A stretch of 43,571 bases of DNA from Bacillota bacterium (GTDB lineage Bacteria; Bacillota; Sulfobacillia; Sulfobacillales; Sulfobacillaceae): contig JAJZXX010000090.1 of the NCBI GenBank assembly GCA_021806205.1, forward strand, positions 1 through 43,571, written 5' to 3'. Made by a program: the position numbers and the translations under genes. The notes under the pieces are model-generated. The model did not search any database and was not told where the DNA came from. It saw only the letters and a list, made by a program, of their open reading frames with translations. Of this stretch, positions 1 through 9,066 are shown in pieces; the stretch's first letter is position 1, and the number at the start of each line of letters is the position of its first letter.

Positions 1-204
1 CGCGAGCCAGTTGACACGGTCAGCCAGCCACCGGACGGCCAGACTCAAGCCGCTATTCGGAAATGTATTAGGATCTTGCGCCAGCTCGACCTCGCCGGCG
101 GTCCGTGTTTTCATACCCATACGGGATTCGTTCGACATCGCCAGGGAAAGTCCTTTGCGTGACACTTCTGACTTTACTAGCGAAAATCGCTGAGGGGCCA
201 ATGT

Positions 205-438
205 TTACTTGCGGAGACTGAGCCGCGTGATGGCACGTCGTTTCACTGCGTGTGGTGTCGGATGTGCTGGGCGTCGTCGGCTGGGTGATGCTAACCGCGT
301 GGTGGAGGGCCGGGCCCATCCCTGCACCTCCAGAAGGTTATAGACCGACTTCCCATACGATCCGGTGGACTCCAAGGAGACGCGCGCAATCGCCTCTTCG
401 ACCAGCCATGCCCGCAGGGCGTGTAAATCGGCCGTCAA
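205..438 (-). pseudogene. IS110-family transposase remnant
   Basis: A short minus-strand frame contains a run typical of the N-terminal RuvC-like (DEDD) domain of IS110 transposases: LHALRAWLVEEAIARV, then SLESTGSYGKSVYNLLE, matching the family pattern of a conserved ESTG/EATG and a YxxLLE helix. After about 40 residues the frame turns into arginine/proline-rich nonsense. No C-terminal transposase_20 domain is visible. I read it as a small decayed piece of an IS110 element; ends were not found. Confidence 0.6.
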
Positions 439-604
439 CGTCCGAAACGTTCGGGTTTCCTACTGACCGGCGTCAGTTGGTCAGGGTCTTGATGACGAAC
501 TGTCACCGCCGCCGTGCCCTTATGAATACATACATCCCCGGATAACTTCGGGAGCCCCCGCGCAGCTGAGTATCACTTAGGCTAAATTAGAGCCGAAATG
601 GACG

Positions 605-1222
605 ATGTCGGTTGTGACACTGCTTGAATGGCAGGATCATTTTAGAACGGAAGATGCGTGCCAGAAATATCTATTCCAGCAGCGGTGGCCGAAGGGATTT
701 GTTTGTCCCCAGTGCCAATGTACGAGTTACTGGACGGGTCAGCGGTCCGACCGGACTACCCCTTTGTACGAGTGCGCTGGCTGTGGCCATCAGGCGTCCC
801 TCACGGCCGAGACACTCTTCCATCGCACCAAAGTCGCCCTGCAGGTGTGCTTTTTTAGCCACTTTTCTGGTTGCCGGCGACAAAGGGGATCCGCATTGGT
901 GCTGAGTCGCGAACTCGGTCTGCGTTACGGTACGGCACCGCTTCTCCACCATAACATTCAACAAGCCATCAAGGCCCGCAATGCCCACTACCAATTGGGG
1001 AGCCTGGTCGAATTGGGTGACACCTATTTTGGCGAGGTGAGTCACGGTGAGGGAAAACGGGGCCAGGGCACGAACCAAGATCCCATGATCGTAGACGTGA
1101 GCTTCAATAGCCCAGGGCACCCCCGCCATATTTTCATGGACGCGGTGCTGAATTTGAAGAAAGACACGGTACTCGAAGTCCTTCCTCAATCAGCGAATCG
1201 AATCCCAAGGTGTGTGGCATAG
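605..1222 (+). pseudogene. IS1595-family (ISXO2-like) transposase, truncated
   Basis: The N-terminal half carries the zinc ribbon typical of IS1595 transposases (CPQC near residue 35 and CAGC near residue 58), then the helix region and the start of the DDE-like domain with LVELGDTYFGE, where family members usually read VELDETYVGG. The product is about 205 residues, against roughly 280-320 for intact family members, and the C-terminal region with the last catalytic residues is missing. Downstream frames to about 1700 show nothing that restores it. The first acidic residue is E rather than D/E-D-E, another sign of decay. The element is probably immobile. Confidence 0.7.
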
Positions 1223-1707
1223 CGATGGGGCAGCCGGTGCCCGAGCCCACGGGATCCCTTTCTACGCGTCTCGTCGTTCGTGGGCCCGGGAACCCGAAGT
1301 CTGTTCCGCGTGCGTGGTGACCACCAAACCATCAACAATACGAAATGTCCAAGACGTTCCGGGTCAAACTGTTTCGCGGATGCGTGATCCCACAGAAGGG
1401 TCTACCGTCGCGAGACGCAGCGCAGAGGCAGACTTCGGCGCCAAACCCAAATTTTCATTTTCATGCAGCGAAAGCGGCATAGGAAACTGTCTGGTTAATA
1501 CCGTGTCACCCGTTACCTTATGCCGCTCCATGCGAGCGATTGACATCCTAACATTCATATTGTTGCCAAGACATTGCGAAGGCTGTGTAAGGGAGCAATG
1601 CGGGCAAGACATCTGTCGGCTGACCAGGACATTTCGGCGGAAGGTTGCAAACGTACGGGGCTGGGCTATGCGGTCACACGCACCACCCGGCCCTTAGACT
1701 AAACCTA
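1223..1707. other. Intergenic debris, no gene recognised
   Basis: About 480 bases separate the transposase remnant from the dehydratase gene. Open frames exist on both strands but have no recognisable domain, no ribosome binding site and irregular composition. The stretch is most likely decayed tail of the upstream IS1595-type element plus the 3' flank of the minus-strand dehydratase gene. Confidence 0.4.
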
Positions 1708-2868
1708 TTAGACGGGCCGAAAGCCCTTACGTTGTTCCCACCCGGTCCGGAATAACGGTAGGAAGTTTTGCGGTTGATATGGATGCCTGGTAATTTCGTC
1801 GATGTTCAGATCTGCACCCAACCCGGGCGCATCCGGTGGGTTCGTATACCCATCCTTTTGCGTAAGATGAAACGTCAGCAGTTGGCCCTCCCACTCCGCA
1901 TTGAATTCGTCGAAAAACTCATGAAGATAAAAATTGGCGCTGGCCGCGTTCAGGTGGGCGCACACCAACGAGCAAATAGGTCCCTGAGCACTGTGAGGCG
2001 CAATCACGGCGTTATGGGCGTGTGCCATACCCATCACGTCTCGGGCCGCCGTGAGCCCCATGTGCTGCGGCTCTAGCTGCACGATACTGACTCCGTCATG
2101 GGACAACAACTCCGAAAATTGCTCTCGCGAATAGTAGTCTTCACCGCAAGCGATCGGTACGGGAGAGCGTCTGGCCACCTCGACCATGGAGGCAATACGA
2201 TAGGGTGGCACGGCGGCTTCAAACCAAGAGGGTACATATGGCGCAATGGCCTCCGCGAATTGCAAGGCGGTAGCCACCGAAAATCGATTGTGCCCTTCTA
2301 TGAGAATATCCACGTCAGACCCAACGGTCTCACGAACAGCGGCAACAATGTCGACAGCTAGACGAAAGTCCGGGCGATCAACGACCCGCCACGCTGATCC
2401 AAAGGGATCGAACTTCAACGCAGTATAGCCTTTGTTGATGACCTCCTTGGCTTGGTCAGCGAATGCTTCAGGAGTGCGTCCTGCTTCGGATTGATACCAG
2501 CCATTTGCATAGACGCGCAATTTCTCCTGCACTCGTCCCCCTAAGAGTTCGTATAGGGGCACCCCCAATGCCTTGCCCTTAATGTCCCAACAGGCTGTCT
2601 CGATGGCGCTTAACGCCGCGCCTTGAATTTGCCCACCATCAGAAAAGAAATCGCGAAACAGCAACAAGCTCAATCGGTTAGTATCGAAGGGATTCATTCC
2701 TTTGACCAGTTGAAACATCTCGTGAATAGCTGTCTCCGTTGTATGGCCAAACCCATTTACCGTTCCCTCTCCAATACCAGTGATTCCTTCATCCGTATGT
2801 ACCCGACAAAATAACCAGTTCTTCCACTCGTTCCCGGCAATATACGTCTCAACTTCGGTAATCTTCAT
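1708..2868 (-). CDS. Mandelate racemase/muconate lactonizing enzyme family sugar-acid dehydratase
   Basis: This 386-residue protein has the full enolase-superfamily layout. An N-terminal capping domain (MKITEVETYIAGNEWKN...) precedes a barrel with a KFDPF lysine motif near residue 155, metal-binding acids in ILIEGHNRF, WFEAAVPP and ACGEDYYSR, and the APHS histidine characteristic of the mandelate racemase subgroup. Such enzymes dehydrate sugar acids (galactonate, gluconate, arabinonate) to 2-keto-3-deoxy acids; the exact substrate cannot be read here. The start at 2868 was preferred over 2886 because GAGGAG lies about 10 bases upstream. A 42-residue ORF ends 14 bases before it, and a decayed ketoglutarate-semialdehyde-type dehydrogenase lies further upstream. 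That context fits an oxidative sugar-acid route to 2-oxoglutarate. The usual WFEEP motif reads WFEAA. Confidence 0.88.
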   Translation of the reverse strand: MKITEVETYIAGNEWKNWLFCRVHTDEGITGIGEGTVNGFGHTTETAIHEMFQLVKGMNPFDTNRLSLLLFRDFFSDGGQIQGAALSAIETACWDIKGKALGVPLYELLGGRVQEKLRVYANGWYQSEAGRTPEAFADQAKEVINKGYTALKFDPFGSAWRVVDRPDFRLAVDIVAAVRETVGSDVDILIEGHNRFSVATALQFAEAIAPYVPSWFEAAVPPYRIASMVEVARRSPVPIACGEDYYSREQFSELLSHDGVSIVQLEPQHMGLTAARDVMGMAHAHNAVIAPHSAQGPICSLVCAHLNAASANFYLHEFFDEFNAEWEGQLLTFHLTQKDGYTNPPDAPGLGADLNIDEITRHPYQPQNFLPLFRTGWEQRKGFRPV

Positions 2869-2882
2869 GACGCGCTCTCTCC

Positions 2883-3011
2883 TCACTGCTTATAAATTGG
2901 GGCGTTAGCCCAACGCGGTCCGATGTGGTCGGCGTAACGATCCAAATAGGGACACTCCGGCACGCCAACATATGCCGCATCTTCGGCGTTTCGCCATGAC
3001 CATAGATTCAT
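2883..3011 (-). CDS. Small ORF (42 aa) ahead of the dehydratase
   Basis: An ATG preceded by GAGGAGTG (about 11 bases upstream) opens a 42-residue frame that begins MNLWSWRNAEDAAYVGVPEC and ends in APIYKQ. It stops 14 bases before the dehydratase start, so the two are probably co-translated. The composition is protein-like (rich in W, Y, P, D), but I do not recognise a family. It could be a genuine small protein, the C-terminal relic of a lost enzyme, or a leader peptide. It lies between a decayed aldehyde dehydrogenase and an intact dehydratase. Confidence 0.45.
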   Translation of the reverse strand: MNLWSWRNAEDAAYVGVPECPYLDRYADHIGPRWANAPIYKQ

Positions 3012-3038
3012 TATAATCAATCACTCCTCACTTTAGGA

Positions 3039-3400
3039 TTACAAGCCTTGAACGGCAACCGTCTTGGTCTCCGTGTAGAAATCCACGGCTACTGACCCCT
3101 GCTCACGCGAATGCGAACTCGACGGCTTTACGCCGCCGAACCTGATATTCTACCCCGACCGTCTCTTGATTCACCCGCGTCATACCCACCTCCAGCGTCT
3201 CCCCAACGTGCATCGCGGTACTTAGACTTTGGGTGGACACCGACGCACTCAACCCATAGCGGGCACCGTTAGCGATATGAATCGCCTCGTCAATCGTGGG
3301 CACGGGGATTACCTCTACGACCGGGCCAAAGATCTCTTCTTGCGCAATCGTAGCGTCAGGTGCCGCTACGTCAAACACCGTTCGAAACCCGGGCGTCTCA
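3039..3400 (-). pseudogene. Aldehyde dehydrogenase (2-oxoglutarate semialdehyde type), C-terminal relic with frameshift
   Basis: The minus-strand frame from about 3400 reads VFDVAAPDATIAQEEIFGPVV and then the usual ALDH C-terminal strand-helix pattern as far as GVEYQ. One frame over, it continues [15 protein letters not shown] and [17 protein letters not shown], then a stop at 3039-3041. [18 protein letters not shown] is the signature of ketoglutarate-semialdehyde dehydrogenases such as GucD/YcbD. The first three-quarters of the gene, including the catalytic cysteine region, are absent, and a small indel lies near 3150. The gene is dead. Its position just upstream of the dehydratase suggests a former sugar-acid degradation operon. 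Confidence 0.82.
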
Positions 3401-3855
3401 CACTGAAATCACATTAATCAATACGGAGAAATGGGGTTCCCCGCTTGACCTGACAGCATTGCCCCAAAGCCCCTGAGGCCACTCAGATGCAAGACCACAT
3501 AATAGGTTACGTTCAGACGCTATCAAACTTTCAATCTTTCTTGGTAACATCACCAGATGGAATATGGCCAGTTCAAGTTCCCAGGACAATGATGTGTTGG
3601 TCATCAACCATATTCCCCGACCGTAGCGGATGGAACTGCCAAACCTCCCAAGATCCTCGCGTGTCCCAGTGGCCTTAGAAAATGCTCATGGTCCAATTCT
3701 CGCGCCGCCCTCCTTTCACTAAGCCATGGATCTTTTCGTAGACTCGTTCCGCCGTTCTGCCCCTCATCATTCCACACCGTATCGTCACCCTTTTTCAATC
3801 AAGTCGACGATCATTCTCGAACGATTGGAATCGTGAGTTTGTTATCGCAATAGTC
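3401..3855. other. Degenerate intergenic stretch
   Basis: About 450 bases lie between the ALDH relic and the acyl-CoA synthetase. A minus-strand frame near 3430-3530 reads protein-like (YYVVLHLSGLRGFGAM...) before a stop, so this may be another decayed gene piece, but I cannot assign it. No RNA gene or clear promoter is seen. Confidence 0.3.
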
Positions 3856-3906
3856 TTGACAACTCATGCCTATGGTGAGACAACCAAGAAAAGGAAGGTG
3901 ACCCCC

Positions 3907-5463
3907 TTGAATTTCGCGCATCTCATTGATGGCATTGCCAAGGCCACGCCGGACCGTACCGCCCTTTTAATAGTAGACTCTGGCCAACGGGAACAACGCA
4001 TCAGCTACGGCCAACTGGTGTCTCAGGTTAACCGCCTAGGCGGATGTCTGCAACAGTTAGGCCTAGGGCACGGAGACCGAGTTTTTGTCATGATGGATAA
4101 AAGTCAATGGCCCTATCTCACCTACTTGGCGTTGCTAAAAATTGGGGCGGTCATTATTCCTGCTTCCAACCTCTTACGCCCGGATGACATTATGTATCGG
4201 GTCACCCGTGGTGAAGCCCGGGCCATTATCACCGATGAGGATTTAATCCCGGCCATTCAAGCGATACAACCCCAAATCCCCCAGGTTCGCCACTTTCTGG
4301 CGACAACCTCCGGCGTGAGGTCACCCTGGTTATCGTTACCCGATCTTATGGCTCGCCGTAGCAACACCCCCATCACGTCCCCCGTCACGCCAGATGATAT
4401 CGCCTTTATATCATTTACCAGTGGCACCACGGGCGGGCCAAAAGGAGTCATCCACACGTATCGATGGCCCTTCGAGCACCTCAAAGTCGCAGCCACGCTG
4501 TGGTTTGACGCCAAGCCCGACGACATTGCCTGGGCCACGGCTAGTCCCGGATGGGCTAAATGGGTGTGGAGTCCCTTTGTGTCGGTTCTGGGAAACGGTG
4601 CGACCGGCTTTGTTTATCAGGGCCGTTTTGACGCGCCAACCTATCTCACCTTAATGGAAAAGTACCAAGTCTCGCTCCTCTGCGCGACCCCTACGGAATA
4701 CCGGCTTATGGCCAAGGCGGACCGGTTGGATCAATATCACCTGAACTTGCGATCGGCCACGTCAGCAGGCGAACCACTCAATCGCGAAGTGATCGATACG
4801 TTTATCCGCCAGTTTGGTGTCACCGTACGGGATGGCTACGGCCAGACGGAAAATACGCTGTTAGTCGGCACCACGCCTGACATGGCAGTGCGCCCCGGAT
4901 CCATGGGCAAACCGTTTCCTGGGCTTTCGGTCGCCATTGTCGATGACCAGGGAGAGAAATTGCCTGTAGGCGCTACGGGGCATATCGCCGTTCACCGGAG
5001 CCATCCGGCATTGTTCCGAGAATATCTCAACGAACCCGAACGCACCCAGGCTCAGTTCCGCAATGATTGGTATGTCACCGGTGACCAAGGCCGTATGGAT
5101 GCTGACGGGTATATTTGGTTTGAAGGGCGCAGCGATGACATTATTATCTCCTCCGGCTACACCATTGGACCCTTCGAGGTGGAAGACGCCTTAGTCAAGC
5201 ACCCTAAAGTTGCCGAATGTGCCGTCGTGGCCAGTCCGGACCCTGATCGGGGACATATCGTCAAGGCCTTCGTTGTATTGCGAAACCCTGCGGATGCCCA
5301 TATTCCGGACCTTGTCAAACAACTCCAGGATCACGTGAAAACCATAACCGCTCCCTACAAGTATCCACGGGCCATCGAATTTGTCACATCGCTTCCCAAG
5401 ACCATCAGCGGCAAAATCCGTCGCATCGAATTACGCCAACAAGAAGCGGAAAGGCGCGATTAG
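3907..5463 (+). CDS. AMP-forming acyl-CoA synthetase (medium-chain/acetyl-CoA-synthetase-like)
   Basis: The enzyme activates a carboxylic acid to its acyl-CoA through an acyl-adenylate. All core motifs are present: the P-loop-like FTSGTTGGPKGVIH near residue 175, DGYGQTE near 320, the hinge region VTGDQGRMDADGYIWFEGRSDD near 420, and the C-terminal catalytic lysine in PKTISGKIRR. The ASPGWAKWVWSP stretch and YGQTE resemble medium-chain acyl-CoA synthetases more than FadD. I chose the TTG at 3907 because AAGGAAGG lies 8 bases upstream and the protein then begins MNFAHLIDGIAKATPD. An in-frame TTG at 3856 would add 17 residues that look non-conserved. It converges on the MFS carrier with overlapping stop codons, so a shared substrate is possible. 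Confidence 0.88.
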   Translation: MNFAHLIDGIAKATPDRTALLIVDSGQREQRISYGQLVSQVNRLGGCLQQLGLGHGDRVFVMMDKSQWPYLTYLALLKIGAVIIPASNLLRPDDIMYRVTRGEARAIITDEDLIPAIQAIQPQIPQVRHFLATTSGVRSPWLSLPDLMARRSNTPITSPVTPDDIAFISFTSGTTGGPKGVIHTYRWPFEHLKVAATLWFDAKPDDIAWATASPGWAKWVWSPFVSVLGNGATGFVYQGRFDAPTYLTLMEKYQVSLLCATPTEYRLMAKADRLDQYHLNLRSATSAGEPLNREVIDTFIRQFGVTVRDGYGQTENTLLVGTTPDMAVRPGSMGKPFPGLSVAIVDDQGEKLPVGATGHIAVHRSHPALFREYLNEPERTQAQFRNDWYVTGDQGRMDADGYIWFEGRSDDIIISSGYTIGPFEVEDALVKHPKVAECAVVASPDPDRGHIVKAFVVLRNPADAHIPDLVKQLQDHVKTITAPYKYPRAIEFVTSLPKTISGKIRRIELRQQEAERRD

Positions 5464-6674
5464 GCCTTGGCATGAGACACATCGGGGCGCTTGCCAAATT
5501 GCCAGGTTAAAAAGCCCGCAAAAGCCAAGACGAGACCTAACGCACCCCAACCAACACTGAAGCGATGGGTCGCATCGATCAAAGCGCCAAATAGGGGTGG
5601 GAAAACGGCCGCACCTAAAAATGCCGCGGTTCCCACGCCGCTCATGGCTAATCCCGAATGATGAGTCGGCACCGATTCGCCCGCCCAGGCAATAGTCAGT
5701 GCGTTCCAGCCCACCGCACCCATACCGAACACAAACCATAAGGGAATTAAAATCCAAATCGAGACGGCACCAGGCAGCATCGCCACGAATGCGGCCATCA
5801 GGGCAGCGGTGATGGCGCAACCCACAATGACCGGAGGCCGCCGTCCTCCCAGGCGATCACTCACCACACCCGTCATCACTCGGCTCACGCCCCCACCCAG
5901 TTGCGCGGCTGCTAACACCATCCCACCTGCGACCAATCCCAGGTGGTGAACCCGGTGAAGATCCGTCAAGCTAAATCCGAGTAAGACGTATTGGCCCGAG
6001 ACCATCAGGGAAGCCACCAAAGCTGGGCGCCACAGCCGGCTTATGATCGTCCGATTCAAGCGAGGCGAAGCTTTCTTCGGCGGATTTAGTCGGTGGGTTG
6101 GCATAACAGCACTAAAAATCCATCCCAAAAAGAGGAGCTCGGCGGCAAAGATCAAAAACAGCGGCCTTAAGCCCTCGGTCGCGATGCGGGGTAAAAGGCT
6201 TGCGGCCAAGAGAGCCCCAAGAGGCACCCCGGTTTGGCGGATACCCATGACCGTCCCACGGGGGCAACCACGAAATGCTGTAAAAACCGCTTTGGTGCCG
6301 GACGCTGGTACAATGGCTAATGCAGCCCCGAGCCCAAACAATAAGACGAGCAACGCGTAAAAGCCTGACGCGACCAGAAAGATCAAAGAGAGCGCCGACA
6401 TCACCATAGACCCCCAAAACAGCAGTCGGCGTGGTCCGATGCGATCGGCCATACCGCCCATCACCACCATCGACGCCATGACACCTAGCGACAGCGCGGT
6501 GGTGACTAGTCCCATCTGAGCCAGCGTCAAGTGATAGAGCGCAGCAAAAAAGACCCCCATCACCACGATACCCTGTTGAACAAATGACATCCCAGTTTGA
6601 GACACCGTCGCGATCGTCAAAAAAGCCACGGGTCCCACGCGCGCTGGGAAACTTTCGGTATCAAGTAGACGCAT
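5460..6674 (-). CDS. Major facilitator superfamily transporter
   Basis: This 404-residue protein is very hydrophobic, with about twelve predicted membrane segments in two six-helix halves. A basic GGMADRIGPRRLL loop lies between helices 2 and 3, the classic MFS motif A; a second copy, VVSDRLGGRRPP, lies in the second half. The pattern suits a secondary carrier for a small organic solute such as an organic or aromatic acid. AGGTGAG sits 6 bases before the ATG. Its stop overlaps that of the convergent acyl-CoA synthetase. The substrate is unknown; an acid activated by that synthetase is a guess from position only. Confidence 0.87.
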   Translation of the reverse strand: MRLLDTESFPARVGPVAFLTIATVSQTGMSFVQQGIVVMGVFFAALYHLTLAQMGLVTTALSLGVMASMVVMGGMADRIGPRRLLFWGSMVMSALSLIFLVASGFYALLVLLFGLGAALAIVPASGTKAVFTAFRGCPRGTVMGIRQTGVPLGALLAASLLPRIATEGLRPLFLIFAAELLFLGWIFSAVMPTHRLNPPKKASPRLNRTIISRLWRPALVASLMVSGQYVLLGFSLTDLHRVHHLGLVAGGMVLAAAQLGGGVSRVMTGVVSDRLGGRRPPVIVGCAITAALMAAFVAMLPGAVSIWILIPLWFVFGMGAVGWNALTIAWAGESVPTHHSGLAMSGVGTAAFLGAAVFPPLFGALIDATHRFSVGWGALGLVLAFAGFLTWQFGKRPDVSHAKA

Positions 6675-6749
6675 GATGCACTCACCTATAGTGAGCGTTC
6701 GACACGGCGACGCGAAATCCCCCCATAATTACCAAAATCGGGCGTAATC

Positions 6750-7140
6750 CCTGGCGTTCACGCCTGGGGATAGAAGCCCGTGGGCCCGTGAGGGCCAAAA
6801 TCTTGAAGAGTAACGGCTTTTGAGCTAAACGATTCTTGCAAGCGGATTCCTTCGGCGAAGTCCATTGCCCTTTGGGGAATCGGAGGGGGAGTCACTTCTA
6901 CAGACGGGCTTGCGAGCACGAAGAAGCCGCGAGAGTCTTGCGTCGCAAGAACGCCCGAGAGGGTCGGAGCGGTTCGTCTACGACCGGGAGAGTAAGCATT
7001 CGATGCCGAAGAATGTTGTGTGAGGCCCAGGATGGTGTAGGCGTAGTCCATGCCCTTTGGGGGCGACCCGAGAGCCTGGGAGAGCCAACAGGAGACCGGA
7101 ACCCCCCGGACCATGGTCCGGGGGGAGGCTCAAAAAACTC
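6750..7140 (+). mobile_element. Probable orphan right end of an IS200/IS605 (IS1341-type) element with omegaRNA-like sequence
   Basis: This stretch lacks a believable gene. It ends in a perfect 24-bp palindrome (7102-7125) preceded by GGAGACCGGAA and followed by GAGGCTCAA. That arrangement (C-run stem, G-run stem, GAGGTTCA-like tail) recalls the right ends of TnpB-encoding elements, whose guide RNA overlaps the end of tnpB and the right end. No tnpB frame survives upstream, since the MFS gene begins at 6674. The assignment rests on remembered resemblance, so it is tentative. Confidence 0.45.
7102..7125. repeat. Perfect 24-bp palindrome
   Basis: Six C, GGACC, a central AT, GGTCC and six G form a sequence identical to its reverse complement. 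It would fold into a very stable GC-rich hairpin on either strand. It is most easily read as the subterminal hairpin of an IS200/IS605-type right end. Confidence 0.85.
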
Positions 7141-7175
7141 AATCTTACCTGGTACATATAATGGAGTTTCGGACT

Positions 7176-7200
7176 TAGGCACCCGCTCAGTGGGTGCCTA
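7176..7200. terminator. Stem-loop between the element end and the aldolase gene
   Basis: TAGGCACCC and GGGTGCCTA form a 9-bp stem with a 7-base loop. Only TTT follows on the plus strand and no T-run follows on the minus strand. It could end transcription from the minus-strand aldolase operon, whose last gene stops at 7361, or be part of the mobile-element end. Confidence 0.4.
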
Positions 7201-7360
7201 TTTGGTGTGCTCAGCGGTACCTAAACAAGAACCCGAAATTTTTATTATTACCCCGCAACGACGGTTCTTCGGGTGAGCTACAAACCTGCCGTCAACATAC
7301 CAAAGGATGTTTGACACGAGGATTGCCAACAGGTCCCGGTGCGAGTGTCGAGAATGACCA

Positions 7361-8188
7361 CTATGGGAATAGCCTATTTTTTTGCAGTTGTGCGATAATC
7401 TTGTGACTTCGTTCCAATACCCTTTGACGTGCCGCGAGCAAGGCTTCACGGGGCTTTTGATCCCGAGTAGCATCGATACCGGCCCACCACGCACGACGTA
7501 ACGCTGTACCCACGTTGACCTTGGCAATGCCCGCCTGAATCAGGTCTGAAAATAGGTCGGCCGGCATCCCGCTGCCCCCGTGCAATACTAATGGGGCTCG
7601 AGTCGCTTCAGCAATCTCCCGTACCCGTTCGACGTGAACATCCTCTTTGGCCCTGTAGTGCCCATGCTTGCTCCCTACTGCCACCGCCAGCGCATCCACG
7701 CCCGCCCTGGACCAATAGGTTGTGGCTTCCTCGACACTGGTCAGATGCTCCCATTGGGCAGGTTCCCCATCACGAGCCACATGGCCAACCTCGCCTTCCA
7801 CGAACACTCCGTATGACTGGGCGTATGCAACGACCTCACGCGTTGCCGCCAAGTTGTCCCCAAGCGGCAGTGCCGATCCATCGTACATCACCGCGTCAAA
7901 ACCGAGATCGATCGCACGACGAATAGACTCCGGATTTTTTGCGTGGTCAAGGAGTAGCGCTATCGGCACGTGAGCCTGATTAATCAATTCCAAGAGCGTC
8001 TTGGTTAAGAACTCCCAACCCCAGATCTCTAGAGTCTCTACCGTAACCTGTAGAATGAATCCTGATTTTGCCGATTCCGCTGCCATAATCACGCCCATAG
8101 CCGTATCGATCGAATCAATATTGAGCGCAGCCACCGCCTCACCCCGAGCTTGAGCCGAAGTTACCAAATTTTTGGCGCTTCCTCTCAT
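7361..8188 (-). CDS. Class II fructose/tagatose-bisphosphate aldolase
   Basis: Zinc-dependent aldolase of 275 residues that cleaves a ketohexose 1,6-bisphosphate to dihydroxyacetone phosphate and glyceraldehyde 3-phosphate. Family motifs are LLLDHA (zinc-binding H about residue 81), EGEVGH near 133, VGSKHGHY (zinc His) near 171, LVLHGGSG (zinc His) near 201 and the phosphate-binding KVNVGT near 227. Its ATG overlaps the stop of the preceding PfkB kinase gene (ATGA), so translation is coupled. As the last gene of the GH4-SIS-DeoR-ROK-PfkB operon it most likely acts as a tagatose-1,6-bisphosphate aldolase of the KbaY/AgaY type, but sequence alone does not exclude fructose bisphosphate. Confidence 0.9.
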   Translation of the reverse strand: MRGSAKNLVTSAQARGEAVAALNIDSIDTAMGVIMAAESAKSGFILQVTVETLEIWGWEFLTKTLLELINQAHVPIALLLDHAKNPESIRRAIDLGFDAVMYDGSALPLGDNLAATREVVAYAQSYGVFVEGEVGHVARDGEPAQWEHLTSVEEATTYWSRAGVDALAVAVGSKHGHYRAKEDVHVERVREIAEATRAPLVLHGGSGMPADLFSDLIQAGIAKVNVGTALRRAWWAGIDATRDQKPREALLAARQRVLERSHKIIAQLQKNRLFP

Positions 8189-9066
8189 TGCTGGCGCACC
8201 TCTTTTCTTAGCTGTTGCACCCTATCGGGGTCGAACGTAGCCACCCCGAGTGTCTCTACACTTGCGCTAGCCGCCGCCACTGCAAATGGTAATGCCTCGT
8301 CAAGCAGGTCCCCCTTCGCCAGTCGTGCTACCAGGGTGCCCAAGAATGTGTCCCCCGCGCCCACTGGATTAATTACGTGCACCTTAGGTGCCAGCCAAGT
8401 AGTCACCTGGCCGTCAGGCCGATGCCAGCTCACGCCATCACGACCCCGAGTAATGACCATTTGTGTCTTTACCGGTCTGCCTTGCCACCCCAGTGCCTCA
8501 TACTCGTCCTGATTTGGTGTGGCGATGGTAGGTTCTTGAGCCAATGCCAATTTGAGGGCAATCCCGGACGCGTCGACGACAATGCCAGCAACCCTCTCCC
8601 GCAATGCGGCAACCCATTTTGCATACGTATCGAGGTTGAGTCCTTGCGGTAAACTGCCCGAAATCGTCACCCAGTCATCGGGTAAGACATTGGCCACAAG
8701 TTTTTTTAGCAGTTGATGCGCAACCTCAGGGTTTACCACCGGTCCCGGCGGACGAAGTTCCGTCACCGTCCCGGTGTCCGACACCAAAGTCAAACACACC
8801 CGCGAGTCTCCCGAGACAGGAACTGACAGCACCGAAAGACCCAGATTCCGAGCCCTTTGGTCGAGTTCAAATCCTACGAAACCACCTAACAAGGTGACCA
8901 CCGCGACAGAGGATCCCAACTGTTGCGCAACCCGGGCCACGTTGTTTCCCTTGCCGCCCAATTGGGCATCCATACCGCGGGCGACGTTTATCGTATCGAG
9001 GGTCAACTCTGGTCCGAGATGGTAGGTGACGTCAAGCGCCGGATTTAGGCTCACGCACCAGATCAT
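8185..9066 (-). CDS. PfkB-family sugar-phosphate kinase (1-phosphofructokinase/tagatose-6-phosphate kinase type)
   Basis: This 293-residue protein begins MIWCVSLNPALDVTYHL, the standard opening of LacC/FruK kinases. It carries GGKGNNVARVAQQLG near residue 38, ISGSLPQGL near 130, PNQDEYEALGW near 180 and the anion-hole/catalytic motif NPVGAGDTFLGTLVARL near 240. It phosphorylates a ketose monophosphate to the bisphosphate, here probably tagatose 6-phosphate. A longer in-frame start at 9201 exists but lies inside the upstream kinase gene. I chose 9066 because GGGAGGG precedes it and the ATG overlaps the upstream stop as ATGA. It is coupled in the same way to the aldolase downstream. Confidence 0.9.
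   Translation of the reverse strand: MIWCVSLNPALDVTYHLGPELTLDTINVARGMDAQLGGKGNNVARVAQQLGSSVAVVTLLGGFVGFELDQRARNLGLSVLSVPVSGDSRVCLTLVSDTGTVTELRPPGPVVNPEVAHQLLKKLVANVLPDDWVTISGSLPQGLNLDTYAKWVAALRERVAGIVVDASGIALKLALAQEPTIATPNQDEYEALGWQGRPVKTQMVITRGRDGVSWHRPDGQVTTWLAPKVHVINPVGAGDTFLGTLVARLAKGDLLDEALPFAVAAASASVETLGVATFDPDRVQQLRKEVRQQ

Noticed and set aside
671-1189. 172-residue minus-strand frame opposite the IS1595 transposase
   Set aside because: It is the antisense shadow of the transposase, with no ribosome binding site and no domain.
5431-5820. 129-residue minus-strand frame within the MFS gene
   Set aside because: Out-of-frame shadow of the transporter gene, rich in Cys/Arg, no family match.
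6758-7114. Overlapping frames on both strands around the palindrome
   Set aside because: They arise from the GC-rich element end; no start site or domain, and the stretch fits a non-coding mobile-element end better.
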